DNA of 64,000 bases from Bacillus sp. Cs-700 (GCF_011082085.1 NZ_CP041063.1:1488001-1552000); one strand, 5' to 3'; counted from the stretch's first letter, positions 17,614 through 26,465 are shown. Program-made: numbers and translations. The notes: generated by a model from the letters alone, not told the origin.

Positions 17614-18542
17614 ATTCCCCGACCTCCCATATCATCATAAGTCTTAACCGTAATTTGTTTTCTTAACGCTTGAACTTCTTCTGCTGTACAGAAACCAGTT
17701 GAAAATGCGCTCGCGCTTCCTGCTGCGATGCCCGATTGGAATGCTTCTTTCAAGTTTTCAGTTTCGATGTATTTACTAAGAAAACCAGCTACTACTGAAT
17801 CCCCTGCTCCAACTGAATTCTGTACTTTACCGATTGGAACGTTACCAAACAAAACATCTTCAGCTGTAATCAATACAGCTCCATCCCCTGCTAATGAAAC
17901 AATCACGTTTTTTGCGCCCATTTCTTGAACTTTCTTACCGTATTTGACCGCCTCCGCTACTGAAGTAATGTCAACATCAAATAGATCGCCTAGTTCATGG
18001 TGGTTCGGTTTTACTAGAAACGGTTTTGCTCTTACTACTTCCTTTAATGCTTCTCCTTTAGTATCAACAATCGCCTGTACGCCATCTGGTAGTGCCTGAA
18101 GAATTCGAGAATAGATCGTTTGATCAACACTCGAGGGAACGCTTCCTGCCATAACAACAATATCCCCTGCAACAGTTTGCGAAAGTTGAGTAAATAATTG
18201 TTCAATATCACTTTCTGTTATTTCTGGAGATAAACCATTAATTTCTGTTTCTTCACCATTTTTTAACTTAATGTTAATGCGCGTATCACCATTTACATGA
18301 ATGAAGTTAGGATAAAGAGCTTCCTCTTTCAGTGACTGTTCAATGAACTGACCTGTAAACCCGCCGACAAACCCTAATGCTGTTGATTCATGTCCAAGGC
18401 GTTTTAGAACTTTCGTCACATTAACACCTTTTCCCCCTGCGATTTTCATCTCTTCGTCTACCGTATTAACGAGGCCAGTTTTAAGGTTCTCCAGTTGAAC
18501 AATATAGTCGACTGATGGATTTAACGTAATTGTATAGATCAT
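17610..18542 (-). CDS. fruK: 1-phosphofructokinase
   Basis: Phosphorylates fructose 1-phosphate, the product of FruA, to fructose 1,6-bisphosphate with ATP. The 310-residue PfkB/ribokinase-family protein shows the N-terminal ITLNPSVDYIVQL opening, the substrate motif AGGKGVNVTKVLKRLG (residues 32-47), and the catalytic anion-hole motif VGAGDSVVAGFL near residue 250 with its base aspartate. The length is standard. It overlaps fruR and fruA by 4 bp each, so the three genes form a compact operon in the order fruR-fruK-fruA. Confidence 0.96.
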   Translation of the reverse strand: MIYTITLNPSVDYIVQLENLKTGLVNTVDEEMKIAGGKGVNVTKVLKRLGHESTALGFVGGFTGQFIEQSLKEEALYPNFIHVNGDTRINIKLKNGEETEINGLSPEITESDIEQLFTQLSQTVAGDIVVMAGSVPSSVDQTIYSRILQALPDGVQAIVDTKGEALKEVVRAKPFLVKPNHHELGDLFDVDITSVAEAVKYGKKVQEMGAKNVIVSLAGDGAVLITAEDVLFGNVPIGKVQNSVGAGDSVVAGFLSKYIETENLKEAFQSGIAAGSASAFSTGFCTAEEVQALRKQITVKTYDDMGGRGI

Positions 18543-19291
18543 ATCTTCACCACTTCTACTGTTGTATGTTTGCTTACCTGATCATAATTTGTTTCAGGAT
18601 GCTCATTTGTAATTATCGTACACGCTTCAATATCTGCAACTTTACTAAAAGCTGCTTCACCAATTTTCGAATAATCAGCTAAAATATAGGCATCGCGTGA
18701 AAGTTTAATCGCTGCTTGTTTAATGATGGCTTCATCTGGATCTGCCGTTGTATAGCCTAGCGATTCATGTATACCATTGATCCCGATAAAACACTTATCG
18801 AAACGATACGTTTCAATACTTTCAAGTGCCTTAACTCCTGTCATCGCCCCTGTTCTTGATTTAAACTTCCCACCAATAACATAAGTTGTTATACCTTCTG
18901 CTAGAAGGCTTTCAATGACCTGGTAGCCATTTGTAACAACAATGACTTGTTTATGTTGTAAGAACGGAGCCATCTTTTGGGTGGTTGTCCCTGCATCAAG
19001 GAAAATGCAGTCACCGTCTTTAACCAATTCAGCTGCATAAGATGCAATTTTCTCTTTTTCTGACATGTTCTGCGTGGATTTTTCACCAAGTGATGGTTCA
19101 GTTCCCTTTGAACGAAAAAGTGATGCACCCCCATGAATTCGTTTTAACTGATTTTCTTCTTCGAGTTGAACAAGATCACGACGAATGGTTGAAACAGATG
19201 CCCCGGTTGCTTCACTTAACTCATGAACAGTTGCTGTTTCCTTTTCTTTAAGAACTTGTAAAATGATGAAATGACGTTCAGCATTTAACAA
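18539..19291 (-). CDS. fruR: DeoR-family fructose operon regulator
   Basis: A 250-residue transcription factor. The N-terminal DeoR-type winged helix-turn-helix (residues 1-57, with VHELSEATGASVSTIRRDLVQLEEENQLKRIHGG) is followed by a sugar-phosphate-binding domain with CIFLDAGTTTQKM and the conserved FIGINGIHESLGYTTADPDEA. It is expected to respond to fructose 1-phosphate and repress its own operon. The start is a TTG at 19291 with AGGTGATGA just upstream. The gene is first in the fru operon, directly behind the promoter carrying candidate operators. Confidence 0.93.
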   Translation of the reverse strand: MLNAERHFIILQVLKEKETATVHELSEATGASVSTIRRDLVQLEEENQLKRIHGGASLFRSKGTEPSLGEKSTQNMSEKEKIASYAAELVKDGDCIFLDAGTTTQKMAPFLQHKQVIVVTNGYQVIESLLAEGITTYVIGGKFKSRTGAMTGVKALESIETYRFDKCFIGINGIHESLGYTTADPDEAIIKQAAIKLSRDAYILADYSKIGEAAFSKVADIEACTIITNEHPETNYDQVSKHTTVEVVKI

Positions 19292-19314
19292 ATCATCACC
19301 TACTTTCTACTCAC

Positions 19315-19343
19315 AGTATAATGAAAGCACTTTCATAAGTCAA
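19315..19343 (-). promoter_or_regulatory. Promoter of the fruRKA operon
   Basis: TTGACT (19338-19343) and TATACT (19315-19320) are separated by exactly 17 bp on the minus strand, a strong SigA promoter directly ahead of fruR. Confidence 0.88.
19322..19335 (-). promoter_or_regulatory. cre-like palindrome in the fru promoter spacer
   Basis: TGAAAGTGCTTTCA fits the catabolite-responsive element pattern for CcpA except for TG in place of the central CG. It fills almost the whole spacer between the -35 and -10 boxes, so a bound repressor would block RNA polymerase. Confidence 0.65.
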
Positions 19344-19349
19344 TCATTT

Positions 19350-19387
19350 TCGTTCAATTTTATTCAAAAACATCCAAAATCGTTCAA
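19350..19387 (-). promoter_or_regulatory. Direct repeats upstream of the fru -35 box
   Basis: TTGAACGA occurs twice on the minus strand (19350-19357 and 19380-19387), exactly 30 bp apart, with a related TTGAAT between. DeoR-type regulators often bind such spaced direct repeats, so these are candidate FruR operators. Confidence 0.5.
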
Positions 19388-19448
19388 ATAAAATCAAAAA
19401 AGGCAGCACTTCAACATTTTCATTCTCGTTTTCCATTCACCTGGACGT

Positions 19449-19483
19449 AAAAAAGGAAGACTGCCCGTTCGGTAGTCTTCCTT
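19449..19483 (-). terminator. Terminator after ytnP
   Basis: A 10-bp stem AAGGAAGACT/AGTCTTCCTT with an inner GCCCGTTCGGT loop lies just beyond ytnP. It is followed by TTTTTACG on the minus strand. Confidence 0.82.
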
Positions 19484-19487
19484 AAAA

Positions 19488-20330
19488 TCAGCTATTCCGT
19501 TTTACTTCATGCGTTATTTCAAAAGAATCGTTCCATTTAAGAGCACGGTAACGAGCATCGTGATAAAAAATAAACCAGGCGTCTTGAGATACAGCATCAG
19601 TAATCCACTTTTCTTTCGCATAAATGGATGTCATTGGATAATCATCATATGCAAGAACCCAGAGAGGGTTTTTATGAGCATGAGTTGGCATGAGATCTGC
19701 CATGTGGATGAGATACTCGTCCCCTTCTTCCAGCGTGATAATCGCGTGACCATCACTATGTCCTCCAGTATGGTACAAATTTAAACCAGGAAGCACTTCA
19801 TAGGTTTCTTTAAATGTTTGTACCTGAGGTTGAATCGCTTCCCAGTTCTCTTTCCAATATGTATTTTTCGAACGAATGTTGGGTTCTCTCATTTCATTCC
19901 ATTCTACTTCTGAGACGTAAATAACGGCATTTGGAAAAGTTGACTTATACTCATTTCCATCCGGTTCAGTTAAGCCACTTGCATGATCAAAATGCAGGTG
20001 AGTCATAAGGATTATGTCAATGTCCTCCACTGACAACGATAGCTCTTCAAGAGAAGCATGAATATCAGACTCTTCCTCAACCCCATAGTTCCTTCTTTGC
20101 TTCTCGGTCAACTTCCCTTTCCCAATCCCCGATTCAATTAAGATCTTTTTCCCTTGCCATTGAAGCAACAGCGGATCCGTTCGAAGCTCGATTTGGTTTT
20201 TCTCATTTACAGGGTATTTCTTGCTCCAGAGCGGTTTTGGCACAACTCCAAACATCGCGCCACCATCCATATGAGTAACCCCACCTCTAAGCCACGTAAT
20301 TGATAGTGTACCTACTTGTAACTGTTCCAT
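19488..20330 (-). CDS. ytnP: Metallo-beta-lactamase-fold hydrolase YtnP
   Basis: A 280-residue hydrolase of the AHL-lactonase-like metallo-beta-lactamase group. The di-metal motif HLHFDHASG lies near residue 113, and the later histidine and aspartate ligands sit in HTGGHSDGH and [10 protein letters not shown]. The B. subtilis YtnP homologue is reported to degrade signalling lactones, so a quorum-quenching or lactone-hydrolase role is possible. A longer frame starts at 20387, but the ATG at 20330 has AAAGGGG at the right distance and aligns with the family opening ([16 protein letters not shown]). There is no signal peptide. Confidence 0.88.
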   Translation of the reverse strand: MEQLQVGTLSITWLRGGVTHMDGGAMFGVVPKPLWSKKYPVNEKNQIELRTDPLLLQWQGKKILIESGIGKGKLTEKQRRNYGVEEESDIHASLEELSLSVEDIDIILMTHLHFDHASGLTEPDGNEYKSTFPNAVIYVSEVEWNEMREPNIRSKNTYWKENWEAIQPQVQTFKETYEVLPGLNLYHTGGHSDGHAIITLEEGDEYLIHMADLMPTHAHKNPLWVLAYDDYPMTSIYAKEKWITDAVSQDAWFIFYHDARYRALKWNDSFEITHEVKRNS

Positions 20331-20396
20331 TACAAAACCCCTTTCTACAATTATGTCTATCTTCTCACTAAAAGAAATCGCTTTCAATGAGAATCA

Positions 20397-20421
20397 AAAA
20401 AAGAGTCGCGCTAAACGACTC
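20397..20421 (-). terminator. Terminator after trmB
   Basis: Stem GAGTCG/CGACTC with a 7-nt loop overlaps the trmB stop codon. TTTTTT follows on the minus strand. Confidence 0.7.
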
Positions 20422-21061
20422 AAATTCTGAATTTTGCTTCACATCGATAAATCCGGCTTCCTTTTGATGAAAACTTTTCTTCATACTCAGTCATCACATT
20501 ATCTTCCATGCCACTTTGATGCAGATCAAGACTTACATGATTTAACGTCATGCCGTATGCTGAGAAACTGTGAAGGGAATATTCAAATAAGCCCTGATTA
20601 TCTGTCTTAAAATGAACTTCGCCTTCCGGACTCATCACAACACGATACAAATCCAGAAACGTTTTATAGGTAAGCCTTCTTTTTTCGTGGCGATTTTTTG
20701 GCCAAGGATCTGAAAAATTCAAATAAATGCGGCTTACTTCATTTTCTTCAAAAAGCGATTGAAGATCTTGTGCGTTTTCATTCAGCAGGCGAACATTCGG
20801 TACATCTTCTACGATTAACTTTTCTAAAGCAGACACCATAACACTTGACGATAACTCTAAACCAATGTAATTCACATTAGGATTCTGTTTCGCCATGCCA
20901 ATTATAAATTGCCCTTTCCCCGTTCCCACTTCTAGATGAATGGGGTTGTTATTTTGAAAGACGTCTTTCCAGTTCCCTTTTCTTTCGGAAGGTGTGGTAG
21001 GTACAAATTGTGGGTGATCTGCAAACATTTCTTCTGCCCAGGGTTTATTACGTTGACGCAT
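20420..21061 (-). CDS. trmB: tRNA (guanine-46-N7)-methyltransferase
   Basis: Methylates N7 of G46 in the variable loop of tRNA using S-adenosylmethionine. The 213-residue protein has the SAM motif [15 protein letters not shown] near residue 40 and the TrmB catalytic stretch [16 protein letters not shown] near residue 115. It starts at an ATG with a GGAAGTG site. The local order ytnP, trmB, ytzH, ytmP, amyX matches B. subtilis, where trmB is ytmQ. It carries its own terminator. Confidence 0.95.
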   Translation of the reverse strand: MRQRNKPWAEEMFADHPQFVPTTPSERKGNWKDVFQNNNPIHLEVGTGKGQFIIGMAKQNPNVNYIGLELSSSVMVSALEKLIVEDVPNVRLLNENAQDLQSLFEENEVSRIYLNFSDPWPKNRHEKRRLTYKTFLDLYRVVMSPEGEVHFKTDNQGLFEYSLHSFSAYGMTLNHVSLDLHQSGMEDNVMTEYEEKFSSKGSRIYRCEAKFRI

Positions 21062-21236
21062 ATGTTCACTTCCTTATAGTCTAATTACCGTTTTTACACA
21101 ATCGACATTTTACCATGAAATCATAAGAATAGAAAGGTGGTGGAAAGGGTATGAAATAGTAGTCAAATTGTAAAAAATGATGTGGTGAAGCTCTCATCAT
21201 ATCAGTTATGATATGGAGAGAGAGGAGGGTGAAGAA

Positions 21237-21332
21237 GTGGAACACTTTCTTATCATGTGGGCACCATGGATTGTGATCATTGTTTCCATTGTTGCACTTT
21301 TCGGATGGGGTGCAAAAGGCGATACAAAATAA
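21237..21332 (+). CDS. Small single-helix membrane protein (31 residues)
   Basis: I do not recognise a named family. The 31-residue peptide is almost wholly one transmembrane helix (WAPWIVIIVSIVALFGWG), followed by a short basic tail ending in GDTK. The GTG start at 21237 lies after a very strong AGGAGGGTGAA site. An in-frame ATG at 21213 is upstream but contains that site in its codons. A textbook terminator follows at 21345. Strong initiation signals and the terminator support a real gene rather than chance. It may modulate a membrane complex; nothing more can be said. Confidence 0.7.
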   Translation: MEHFLIMWAPWIVIIVSIVALFGWGAKGDTK

Positions 21333-21344
21333 TGAATCATATGT

Positions 21345-21370
21345 AAAACACGGAGAAATCCGTGTTTTTT
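21345..21370 (+). terminator. Terminator after the 31-residue gene
   Basis: A 10-bp stem AAAACACGGA/TCCGTGTTTT with a GAAA tetraloop is followed by TTTTTTCG. It lies 12 nt past the small gene's stop. Confidence 0.88.
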
Positions 21371-21440
21371 CGTATAGCGATAGCATAATTCCTCCTTACA
21401 TGCACACGCTATTTAGTAGTACAAATAAGGAGGAAAATTC

Positions 21441-21719
21441 ATGCCACTCTCACATCGAGATCAGCTTTTTATTCTGGCTGACATTCTTAAGAACCATCAT
21501 ATCGATTGCACAGGAACCTCTTCAGAATGTGAGCAAGTTCAGCGTTTGGCAACAGCTTTACAGCAAAACGAAGGTGTTGCGCCAGAGATTAAGCAGGTAC
21601 TTGGTCAGATTCAACAATATAGCGCTACTGGAGCAACAGAATCCAATTTATTAAACCATATAGAAACCCACCAGCCTCATCTTAGCCAGTGGGTTGATAC
21701 TATTGATCGGTATCAATAA
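21441..21719 (+). CDS. ytzH: YtzH-like protein
   Basis: A 92-residue soluble helical protein of the YtzH-like family, found beside ytmP and trmB in Bacillaceae. It opens with MPLSHRDQLFILADILKNHH and has a glutamine-rich middle (QRLATALQQNEGVAPEIKQVLGQIQQY). No enzymatic motif is evident and the function is unknown. The ATG follows AATAAGGAGGAAAATTC, a strong site. Its last 20 bp overlap the end of the convergent gene ytmP, so the two transcripts are antisense at their 3' ends. Confidence 0.85.
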   Translation: MPLSHRDQLFILADILKNHHIDCTGTSSECEQVQRLATALQQNEGVAPEIKQVLGQIQQYSATGATESNLLNHIETHQPHLSQWVDTIDRYQ

Positions 21720-22509
21720 GTCGATAGTGGTTTAAATTCTCTAAGTCTTTTTTCCAGAATTCAACTTCTCCGTTTAATCCTTTAAGATCGTACCAATAGA
21801 TAGACAAGAGTGTCTGCGCTACCACATACCAGTACATGCGATGGCGCAGGCTTTCTGTATTTTCCAATCCGTAATGAGTGAGCCATTCTTCCCACTCCTC
21901 TTTTGGAAGGTACCAGTAAAGCAGCATTCCGATATCTAACGCAGGATCTGCCACAACCGCTCCGTCCCAATCGATTAAATATAGATTCCCTTCCTCACTA
22001 AACATCCAATTATTATGATTGACATCACAATGACAAACAACCTTTTCCACGTTCTCAAGATCATTTTTATTAGCAGCCAGGTAAGATAGGGCTCGAATCA
22101 CTTCAACGTCTCTTCGATGATGATTCTCAAACTTTTGTAATAAATCTTGATAAATGACGTCTGGTGAAAGAGGTTTTTTCCCGAGACGATTTAGCATCCT
22201 TCGAAGTTCTGAAGAACGATGAATTTTATAAAGCATTTGCGCCACTCGCGGCTGCTTCATTTCATGGGACTTCAGTTCCCTCCCCGGCAACCACTTTTGG
22301 GCTGTAATAACGTCTCCATTCTCAAGTCGCTTGGTCCAGAGAAGTTTCGGTACAATTCCTTCCGCCGACAAAACAGCCAGAAAAGGCGAGGAGTTCCGTT
22401 TTAGGAATAATTTCTCGTCTCCATATTGAGCTAAGTATGCTTCGCCTGTCGCTCCGCCAGCGGGCGTAACCTGCCAGCCTTCGCCTAAAATGTTATCCAA
22501 CAATTTCAC
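21700..22509 (-). CDS. ytmP: Aminoglycoside-phosphotransferase-like kinase YtmP
   Basis: A 269-residue kinase-like protein of the APH/choline-kinase superfamily. It shows the glycine loop VTPAGGATGEAYLAQ, the lysine in LFLKRNSS, the catalytic loop VCHCDVNHNNWMF near residue 160 and the metal-binding LIDWDGAVVADPALD near 177. Small-molecule phosphorylation, for example of a vitamin or sugar, is expected; the B. subtilis homologue has been compared with thiamine kinase. The frame opens at a GTG (22509) with a weak site; in-frame TTGs a few codons later lie better placed after GAAGGTG, so the true start may be slightly internal. Confidence 0.85.
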   Translation of the reverse strand: MKLLDNILGEGWQVTPAGGATGEAYLAQYGDEKLFLKRNSSPFLAVLSAEGIVPKLLWTKRLENGDVITAQKWLPGRELKSHEMKQPRVAQMLYKIHRSSELRRMLNRLGKKPLSPDVIYQDLLQKFENHHRRDVEVIRALSYLAANKNDLENVEKVVCHCDVNHNNWMFSEEGNLYLIDWDGAVVADPALDIGMLLYWYLPKEEWEEWLTHYGLENTESLRHRMYWYVVAQTLLSIYWYDLKGLNGEVEFWKKDLENLNHYRLIDTDQ

Positions 22510-22633
22510 CTTCGATTTCCGTTAGTTTGTAGATTCTGGAAGTTTTGCGTTTTTAGCGGTTTTTTCTCCGGACTTAGCTAAAAACCGTCTACGAATAAAA
22601 AATTATAACACACGTTGACGAAATCTTCATGTG

Positions 22634-24775
22634 TTAATCATTTGTTATCAAAATAATTGTGTTAAATGGGGGTACTGAGAGCAATTTATCTGATGTTTTT
22701 TTAATCGGTTCAACGCTTGCTACTTCTCCATCGGCAAGAACCCATTTCTCACCACCACCGATATCGATAATATCGTCATGGAAGCCGCCGTTATGAATGA
22801 CGACAATGGATTCAGACGAGTGCTGTTGATGAATGCGATAAGCAAGAATTGGACCTGGAGAATCGATAAAGGAAATCCGATTCATCTCATGTCGTTCAGC
22901 CATTCGAAACACATCAAAATGTTTTCTAATTGAAATTAACCCTCGAATGTACTTGACGTTTGCTTGAACAGCTCTCATTCTTTGCCAATCAAAGCGATTA
23001 ATTTTATCAGAAGATTTATAGCTATCTTCTACTCCATTTTTTGTGCGGAAAAATTCCTGTCCCGCATGAATGAACGGAATTCCCTGCGAAAGAATGGTGA
23101 TCGCCGTTGCGAGACGATGCATACGCTGTTTAACATCCTCACTCACTCCTGGATGACTCCGATTCAGGCGATCCCAAAGCGTATGGTTATCATGACATTC
23201 TACATAATTAATGGACTGAGATGCTGTAATGAATTTATCCTCAACACTCCCCATTATACACTTCTTTACCTCTTCTTTAACTGAAAAGTTTCCATTGGCG
23301 AAGCCAGTGGAGCGAGTATCAAATAACTTTCCTTTAACAGAATCACGGAAGTGGTCGTTAAAATAGCCTATTCTAGGGGTTTCTCGAGCATTGCCACTCA
23401 TTGCTTTTCGATGGTCAGGTAGAATGGTATTCATATGCCAGCCTTCACCAAACACAAGAATCGTTGGATCTATGCAATCAAGGGCATAGCGTACTTCGTT
23501 CATCGTTTCTTTATCATGAATTCCCATTAAGTCGAAGCGAAAACCATCAATGCCATATTCTTTTGCCCAGTAAACAACCGAATCAACAATTAATTTCCTC
23601 ATCATTCTTCTTTCAGAAGCTGTATCGTTTCCTACACCCGTTCCATTCGAAGGTTTTCCACCATGATCAAACCGAAAATAGTATCCAGGTACAACCTTTT
23701 CTAATGGAGAAGCATGAAGTTGATAAACGTGATTAAACACAACGTCCATGATGACTCTTAAACCTTTTTCATGAAGCTTCTGAATCATTTCCTTCACTTC
23801 TCGAATGCGCGTATACGGTTCATGAGAGTTTAGTGAGTAGCTACCTTCTGGAACAAAATAATGAATTGGATCATATCCCCAATTATAAGATGGAGGGACT
23901 TTCATTTCATCGACACTGCCGAAATCCTGAATAGGAAGAAGTTCAACGTGCGTAACCCCGAGCCATTTAATATAATTAATACCTGCCGGAATGCCATCTT
24001 TATCAGGCGGTTCTTCTGTAAAAGCCTTATACTTCCCTCTATTTTTCAATCCACTTTTTGCTTGAACACTAAAGTCTCTAACGTGTAATTCATATATGAT
24101 CGCGTCAGAAGGCTTCGCAAACGAAGGTTTATTGAAAGGGTTCCAGCCCTCTGGATTCGTATGGGAAGGATTGATCACCATTCCAAACTTGCAGTTTGAA
24201 GTGGCTGCTCTTGCATAAGGATCAATGGTTTCTCGGCATTCACCGTTAACATTCACACTGTAAGTATAGAGTGCCCCTTCTGAAACCTCAGCTGATGAAC
24301 CTTCAAACACACCGCGCTCTTGCTTCAACATTGGCAACTCTTTTATCTTTTGGAACGTATCATTATAGATGTTAACAATAACTTCGGTTGCTGTTGGTGC
24401 CCAAACTCGAAACACCGTCCCATTTTCAGTTAATAGGGCTCCTAATTCACCATCATAATAATAGCGGTCATCAAACATATCTGTTCTGACAACTTTTCCT
24501 GTAAAAACAAGACTAGTCTCACCACTTGAATGAATGAGGTAGTAATTATTCCCCGGCATGTACTCTCGATCGACTTGTAATGAAATTAATCTCTTCTTAC
24601 CCATTTTTGAGTTTTCTTTCACTTCAAACGGAATGTCTAAATGGCCATCAGTAAGGGTGTAGGCATCCTTAACATCTAACGAGATATTAGCCATTACCGT
24701 AATGGTATGAAAGTCATCCCAATATGCTGTAAAAGCCTGGCTTACTTTTTTGTATGCAGAATAATCTCGTATCAT
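22634..24775 (-). CDS. amyX: Type I pullulanase
   Basis: Hydrolyses alpha-1,6 branches in pullulan, glycogen and limit dextrins. The 713-residue protein has an N-terminal carbohydrate-binding part (CBM48-like, about 100-200), then the GH13 barrel. The type I signature YNWGYDP is near residue 303, followed by the four GH13 regions DVVFNH, GFRFDLMG (nucleophile Asp), FGEGW (acid Glu) and VECHDNH. No signal peptide is present, so it works inside the cell on stored or imported glucans, as in B. subtilis AmyX. It starts at an ATG after AAAGGATGGG. Its neighbours ytmP and trmB keep the B. subtilis order. Confidence 0.95.
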   Translation of the reverse strand: MIRDYSAYKKVSQAFTAYWDDFHTITVMANISLDVKDAYTLTDGHLDIPFEVKENSKMGKKRLISLQVDREYMPGNNYYLIHSSGETSLVFTGKVVRTDMFDDRYYYDGELGALLTENGTVFRVWAPTATEVIVNIYNDTFQKIKELPMLKQERGVFEGSSAEVSEGALYTYSVNVNGECRETIDPYARAATSNCKFGMVINPSHTNPEGWNPFNKPSFAKPSDAIIYELHVRDFSVQAKSGLKNRGKYKAFTEEPPDKDGIPAGINYIKWLGVTHVELLPIQDFGSVDEMKVPPSYNWGYDPIHYFVPEGSYSLNSHEPYTRIREVKEMIQKLHEKGLRVIMDVVFNHVYQLHASPLEKVVPGYYFRFDHGGKPSNGTGVGNDTASERRMMRKLIVDSVVYWAKEYGIDGFRFDLMGIHDKETMNEVRYALDCIDPTILVFGEGWHMNTILPDHRKAMSGNARETPRIGYFNDHFRDSVKGKLFDTRSTGFANGNFSVKEEVKKCIMGSVEDKFITASQSINYVECHDNHTLWDRLNRSHPGVSEDVKQRMHRLATAITILSQGIPFIHAGQEFFRTKNGVEDSYKSSDKINRFDWQRMRAVQANVKYIRGLISIRKHFDVFRMAERHEMNRISFIDSPGPILAYRIHQQHSSESIVVIHNGGFHDDIIDIGGGEKWVLADGEVASVEPIKKTSDKLLSVPPFNTIILITND

Positions 24776-24869
24776 ATGAATCCCATCCTTTGCGGAGATG
24801 CTTACAACCTTTTTCCATTACCTATCTTATTTTCAAAAATTCATTTTGACATTTGTTTCATAAAAAAAA

Positions 24870-25556
24870 TCAAGAAATCCATTTTAATAAAAGCGGTCCA
24901 AGGAGCGAAACACACAGGGCACATAAACTTAAACCTATTGAACTTATTGCAGCTTCTCGCTCGCCATATTCGAGTGCCTTTGCTGTACCTATCGCATGTG
25001 AGGCACCGCCGAAAGCCATACCGATTCCAAGAAAGTTCGATATGCCGAGAAGCTGGAATAACCAAGGACCAGTTACTGCTCCACCTATTCCTGCAATCAT
25101 TACGAATATAACGGCAAATGCTGGTTCTCCACCAGTCATGCTAGCTACTTCCATCGCTACAGGAGTGGTTACATTTTTAGAAATAATTGTCGACACAATC
25201 ATTTCATTATATCCACTCACGACCGCTAACCAATATCCAGACAATATCCCTAGAAGACTTGCTGTTAAAACCGTTGCAAAAATTTCAACTTTAAACTTAT
25301 TTAATAATTTTCTCTGCTTATATAGAGGAAAAGCAAGTGCGACGATAGCAGGACCTAGCAACACGTCGATCCATTGACCTCCACTGAAATAAGTGTCATA
25401 CGAAACATCAAATGACGTTAAAACCACTACCAGAACCACCGTACACGTTAATACAGGAATCATAAAAGGGTACGGTAATAACTGATAGAGTCGGCGGAAA
25501 ACAACGTATAACAATAATGTGATAAATAGCCAAAAAAACATTTGCAGTAGCATCAT
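24870..25556 (-). CDS. LrgB/CidB family membrane protein
   Basis: A 228-residue integral membrane protein with about seven helices and the LrgB motifs SKNVTTPVAMEVASMTGG near residue 129 and GIGMAFGGASHAIGTAKALEYGEREAAISSIG near 175. LrgA/LrgB pairs were first described as holin/antiholin-like modulators of murein hydrolases. In Bacillus the related PftAB pair facilitates pyruvate uptake. Either role is possible; no LytST-type regulator lies next to it here. The start overlaps the lrgA-like stop by 4 bp, giving a coupled pair. Confidence 0.86.
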   Translation of the reverse strand: MMLLQMFFWLFITLLLYVVFRRLYQLLPYPFMIPVLTCTVVLVVVLTSFDVSYDTYFSGGQWIDVLLGPAIVALAFPLYKQRKLLNKFKVEIFATVLTASLLGILSGYWLAVVSGYNEMIVSTIISKNVTTPVAMEVASMTGGEPAFAVIFVMIAGIGGAVTGPWLFQLLGISNFLGIGMAFGGASHAIGTAKALEYGEREAAISSIGLSLCALCVSLLGPLLLKWIS

Positions 25557-25933
25557 CTATCCCACTCCTTTCGATTAGCAAGAAACTGGCCAAGTAGCCC
25601 CGTCGTCCCCATGACGATCCACGTACTGACGAGAACGATTGGAACTAACCAGAGACTCTTCCCGCTAAAGAAGTCGAGATGTTGCATGATACCGACTGTG
25701 ACTGGTACAAATAATAACGGTAAATGATTTAATAATGCGGATGCCCCCTGGGAAATCCATCGAATCGGAATCCATTTTAGATAAAGCCCGATTAGAAGAA
25801 TTAGCATCCCTACGACACTACCGGGAACAGGGAGTGCTAATGTTGTTTGAAGATAGCCCCCCACAAGATAAAACCCAAACAGGAAACCAATTTGTAATGA
25901 AATGATAAGGTATTTATTAATTCGTGAACTCAT
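25553..25933 (-). CDS. LrgA/CidA family membrane protein
   Basis: A 126-residue membrane protein with four hydrophobic helices and the LrgA pattern LALPVPGSVVGMLILLIGLYLKWIP near residue 40. It is the obligate partner of the following LrgB-like protein. The track of in-frame starts extends to 25966, but the ATG at 25933 has an AAAGGTG site and begins at MSSRINKYLIISLQIG, matching family N-termini. It overlaps the end of the upstream thpR-like gene by 17 bp. Coupling with an RNA 2',3'-cyclic phosphodiesterase gene is unusual for lrgAB. Confidence 0.85.
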   Translation of the reverse strand: MSSRINKYLIISLQIGFLFGFYLVGGYLQTTLALPVPGSVVGMLILLIGLYLKWIPIRWISQGASALLNHLPLLFVPVTVGIMQHLDFFSGKSLWLVPIVLVSTWIVMGTTGLLGQFLANRKEWDR

Positions 25934-26465
25934 AAGTCGCAACACCTTTATACCTTGGGGTTTCATCGGGTGCTACTCGATATAACTTCACACTCGATAC
26001 TTCCTGACTTTCACGTTTAAGTGTTGGCCAATTTGGTTTTATTTCTTTAGTAGGGTCATACCATTTCTTTGCAAGCGTCACGTGTGGGGAGTATTCCCTT
26101 TCTTTAAGTGAAAATCCTGCTAATTGACACAATTGGATTACTTCTTGATGAAGCTTTTCCAATTGGTTTGTAAGTATCACATCTGCATAAAGTACACGGG
26201 GTCGACTTTCAGAACCAAAATAATGTAACCCATCCACTTCTAAATTAAAAGGTTGCATGACCTTTGCTACGCTCTGTAAACCTTCATGTAAATCTGACAG
26301 CTCCCTTGCATCCGCTCCGCCTAAAAAAGCCACCGTAATATGAAAATCTTCAGGATAAACGATATGCTTAAAAAATCCTAAATGAGTCTTCATTTGAATC
26401 TCTTGAAGTGTCTTTCTAAGATGTGGTTGGATGGGGAGGGCAATAAAGTAGTGAGTATTCAACAT
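25917..26465 (-). CDS. thpR: RNA 2',3'-cyclic phosphodiesterase (LigT/ThpR family)
   Basis: A 182-residue protein of the 2H phosphoesterase superfamily (YtlP in B. subtilis), which opens 2',3'-cyclic phosphates on RNA ends. The two H-x-T/S-x motifs that define the active site are visible: DFHITVAFLG near residue 42 and YSPHVTLAKKW near residue 125. It is cytoplasmic. The frame begins with a GTG at 26471, but the ATG at 26465 (MLNTHYFIALPIQ) lies after AAGGAGTGGAC and is preferred. It is the first gene of a probable operon with the LrgA/LrgB pair. Confidence 0.88.
   Translation of the reverse strand: MLNTHYFIALPIQPHLRKTLQEIQMKTHLGFFKHIVYPEDFHITVAFLGGADARELSDLHEGLQSVAKVMQPFNLEVDGLHYFGSESRPRVLYADVILTNQLEKLHQEVIQLCQLAGFSLKEREYSPHVTLAKKWYDPTKEIKPNWPTLKRESQEVSSVKLYRVAPDETPRYKGVATYEFTN

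Noticed and set aside
21081-21386. A 101-residue minus-strand frame
   Set aside because: It is antisense to the small membrane gene and its terminator and lacks initiation signals.
22540-22600. A terminator or attenuator between amyX and ytmP
   Set aside because: TTTTTAGC/GCTAAAAA and CGGTTTTT/AAAAACCG can pair in competing ways, but neither has a proper T run or a placed gene end; too weak to call.
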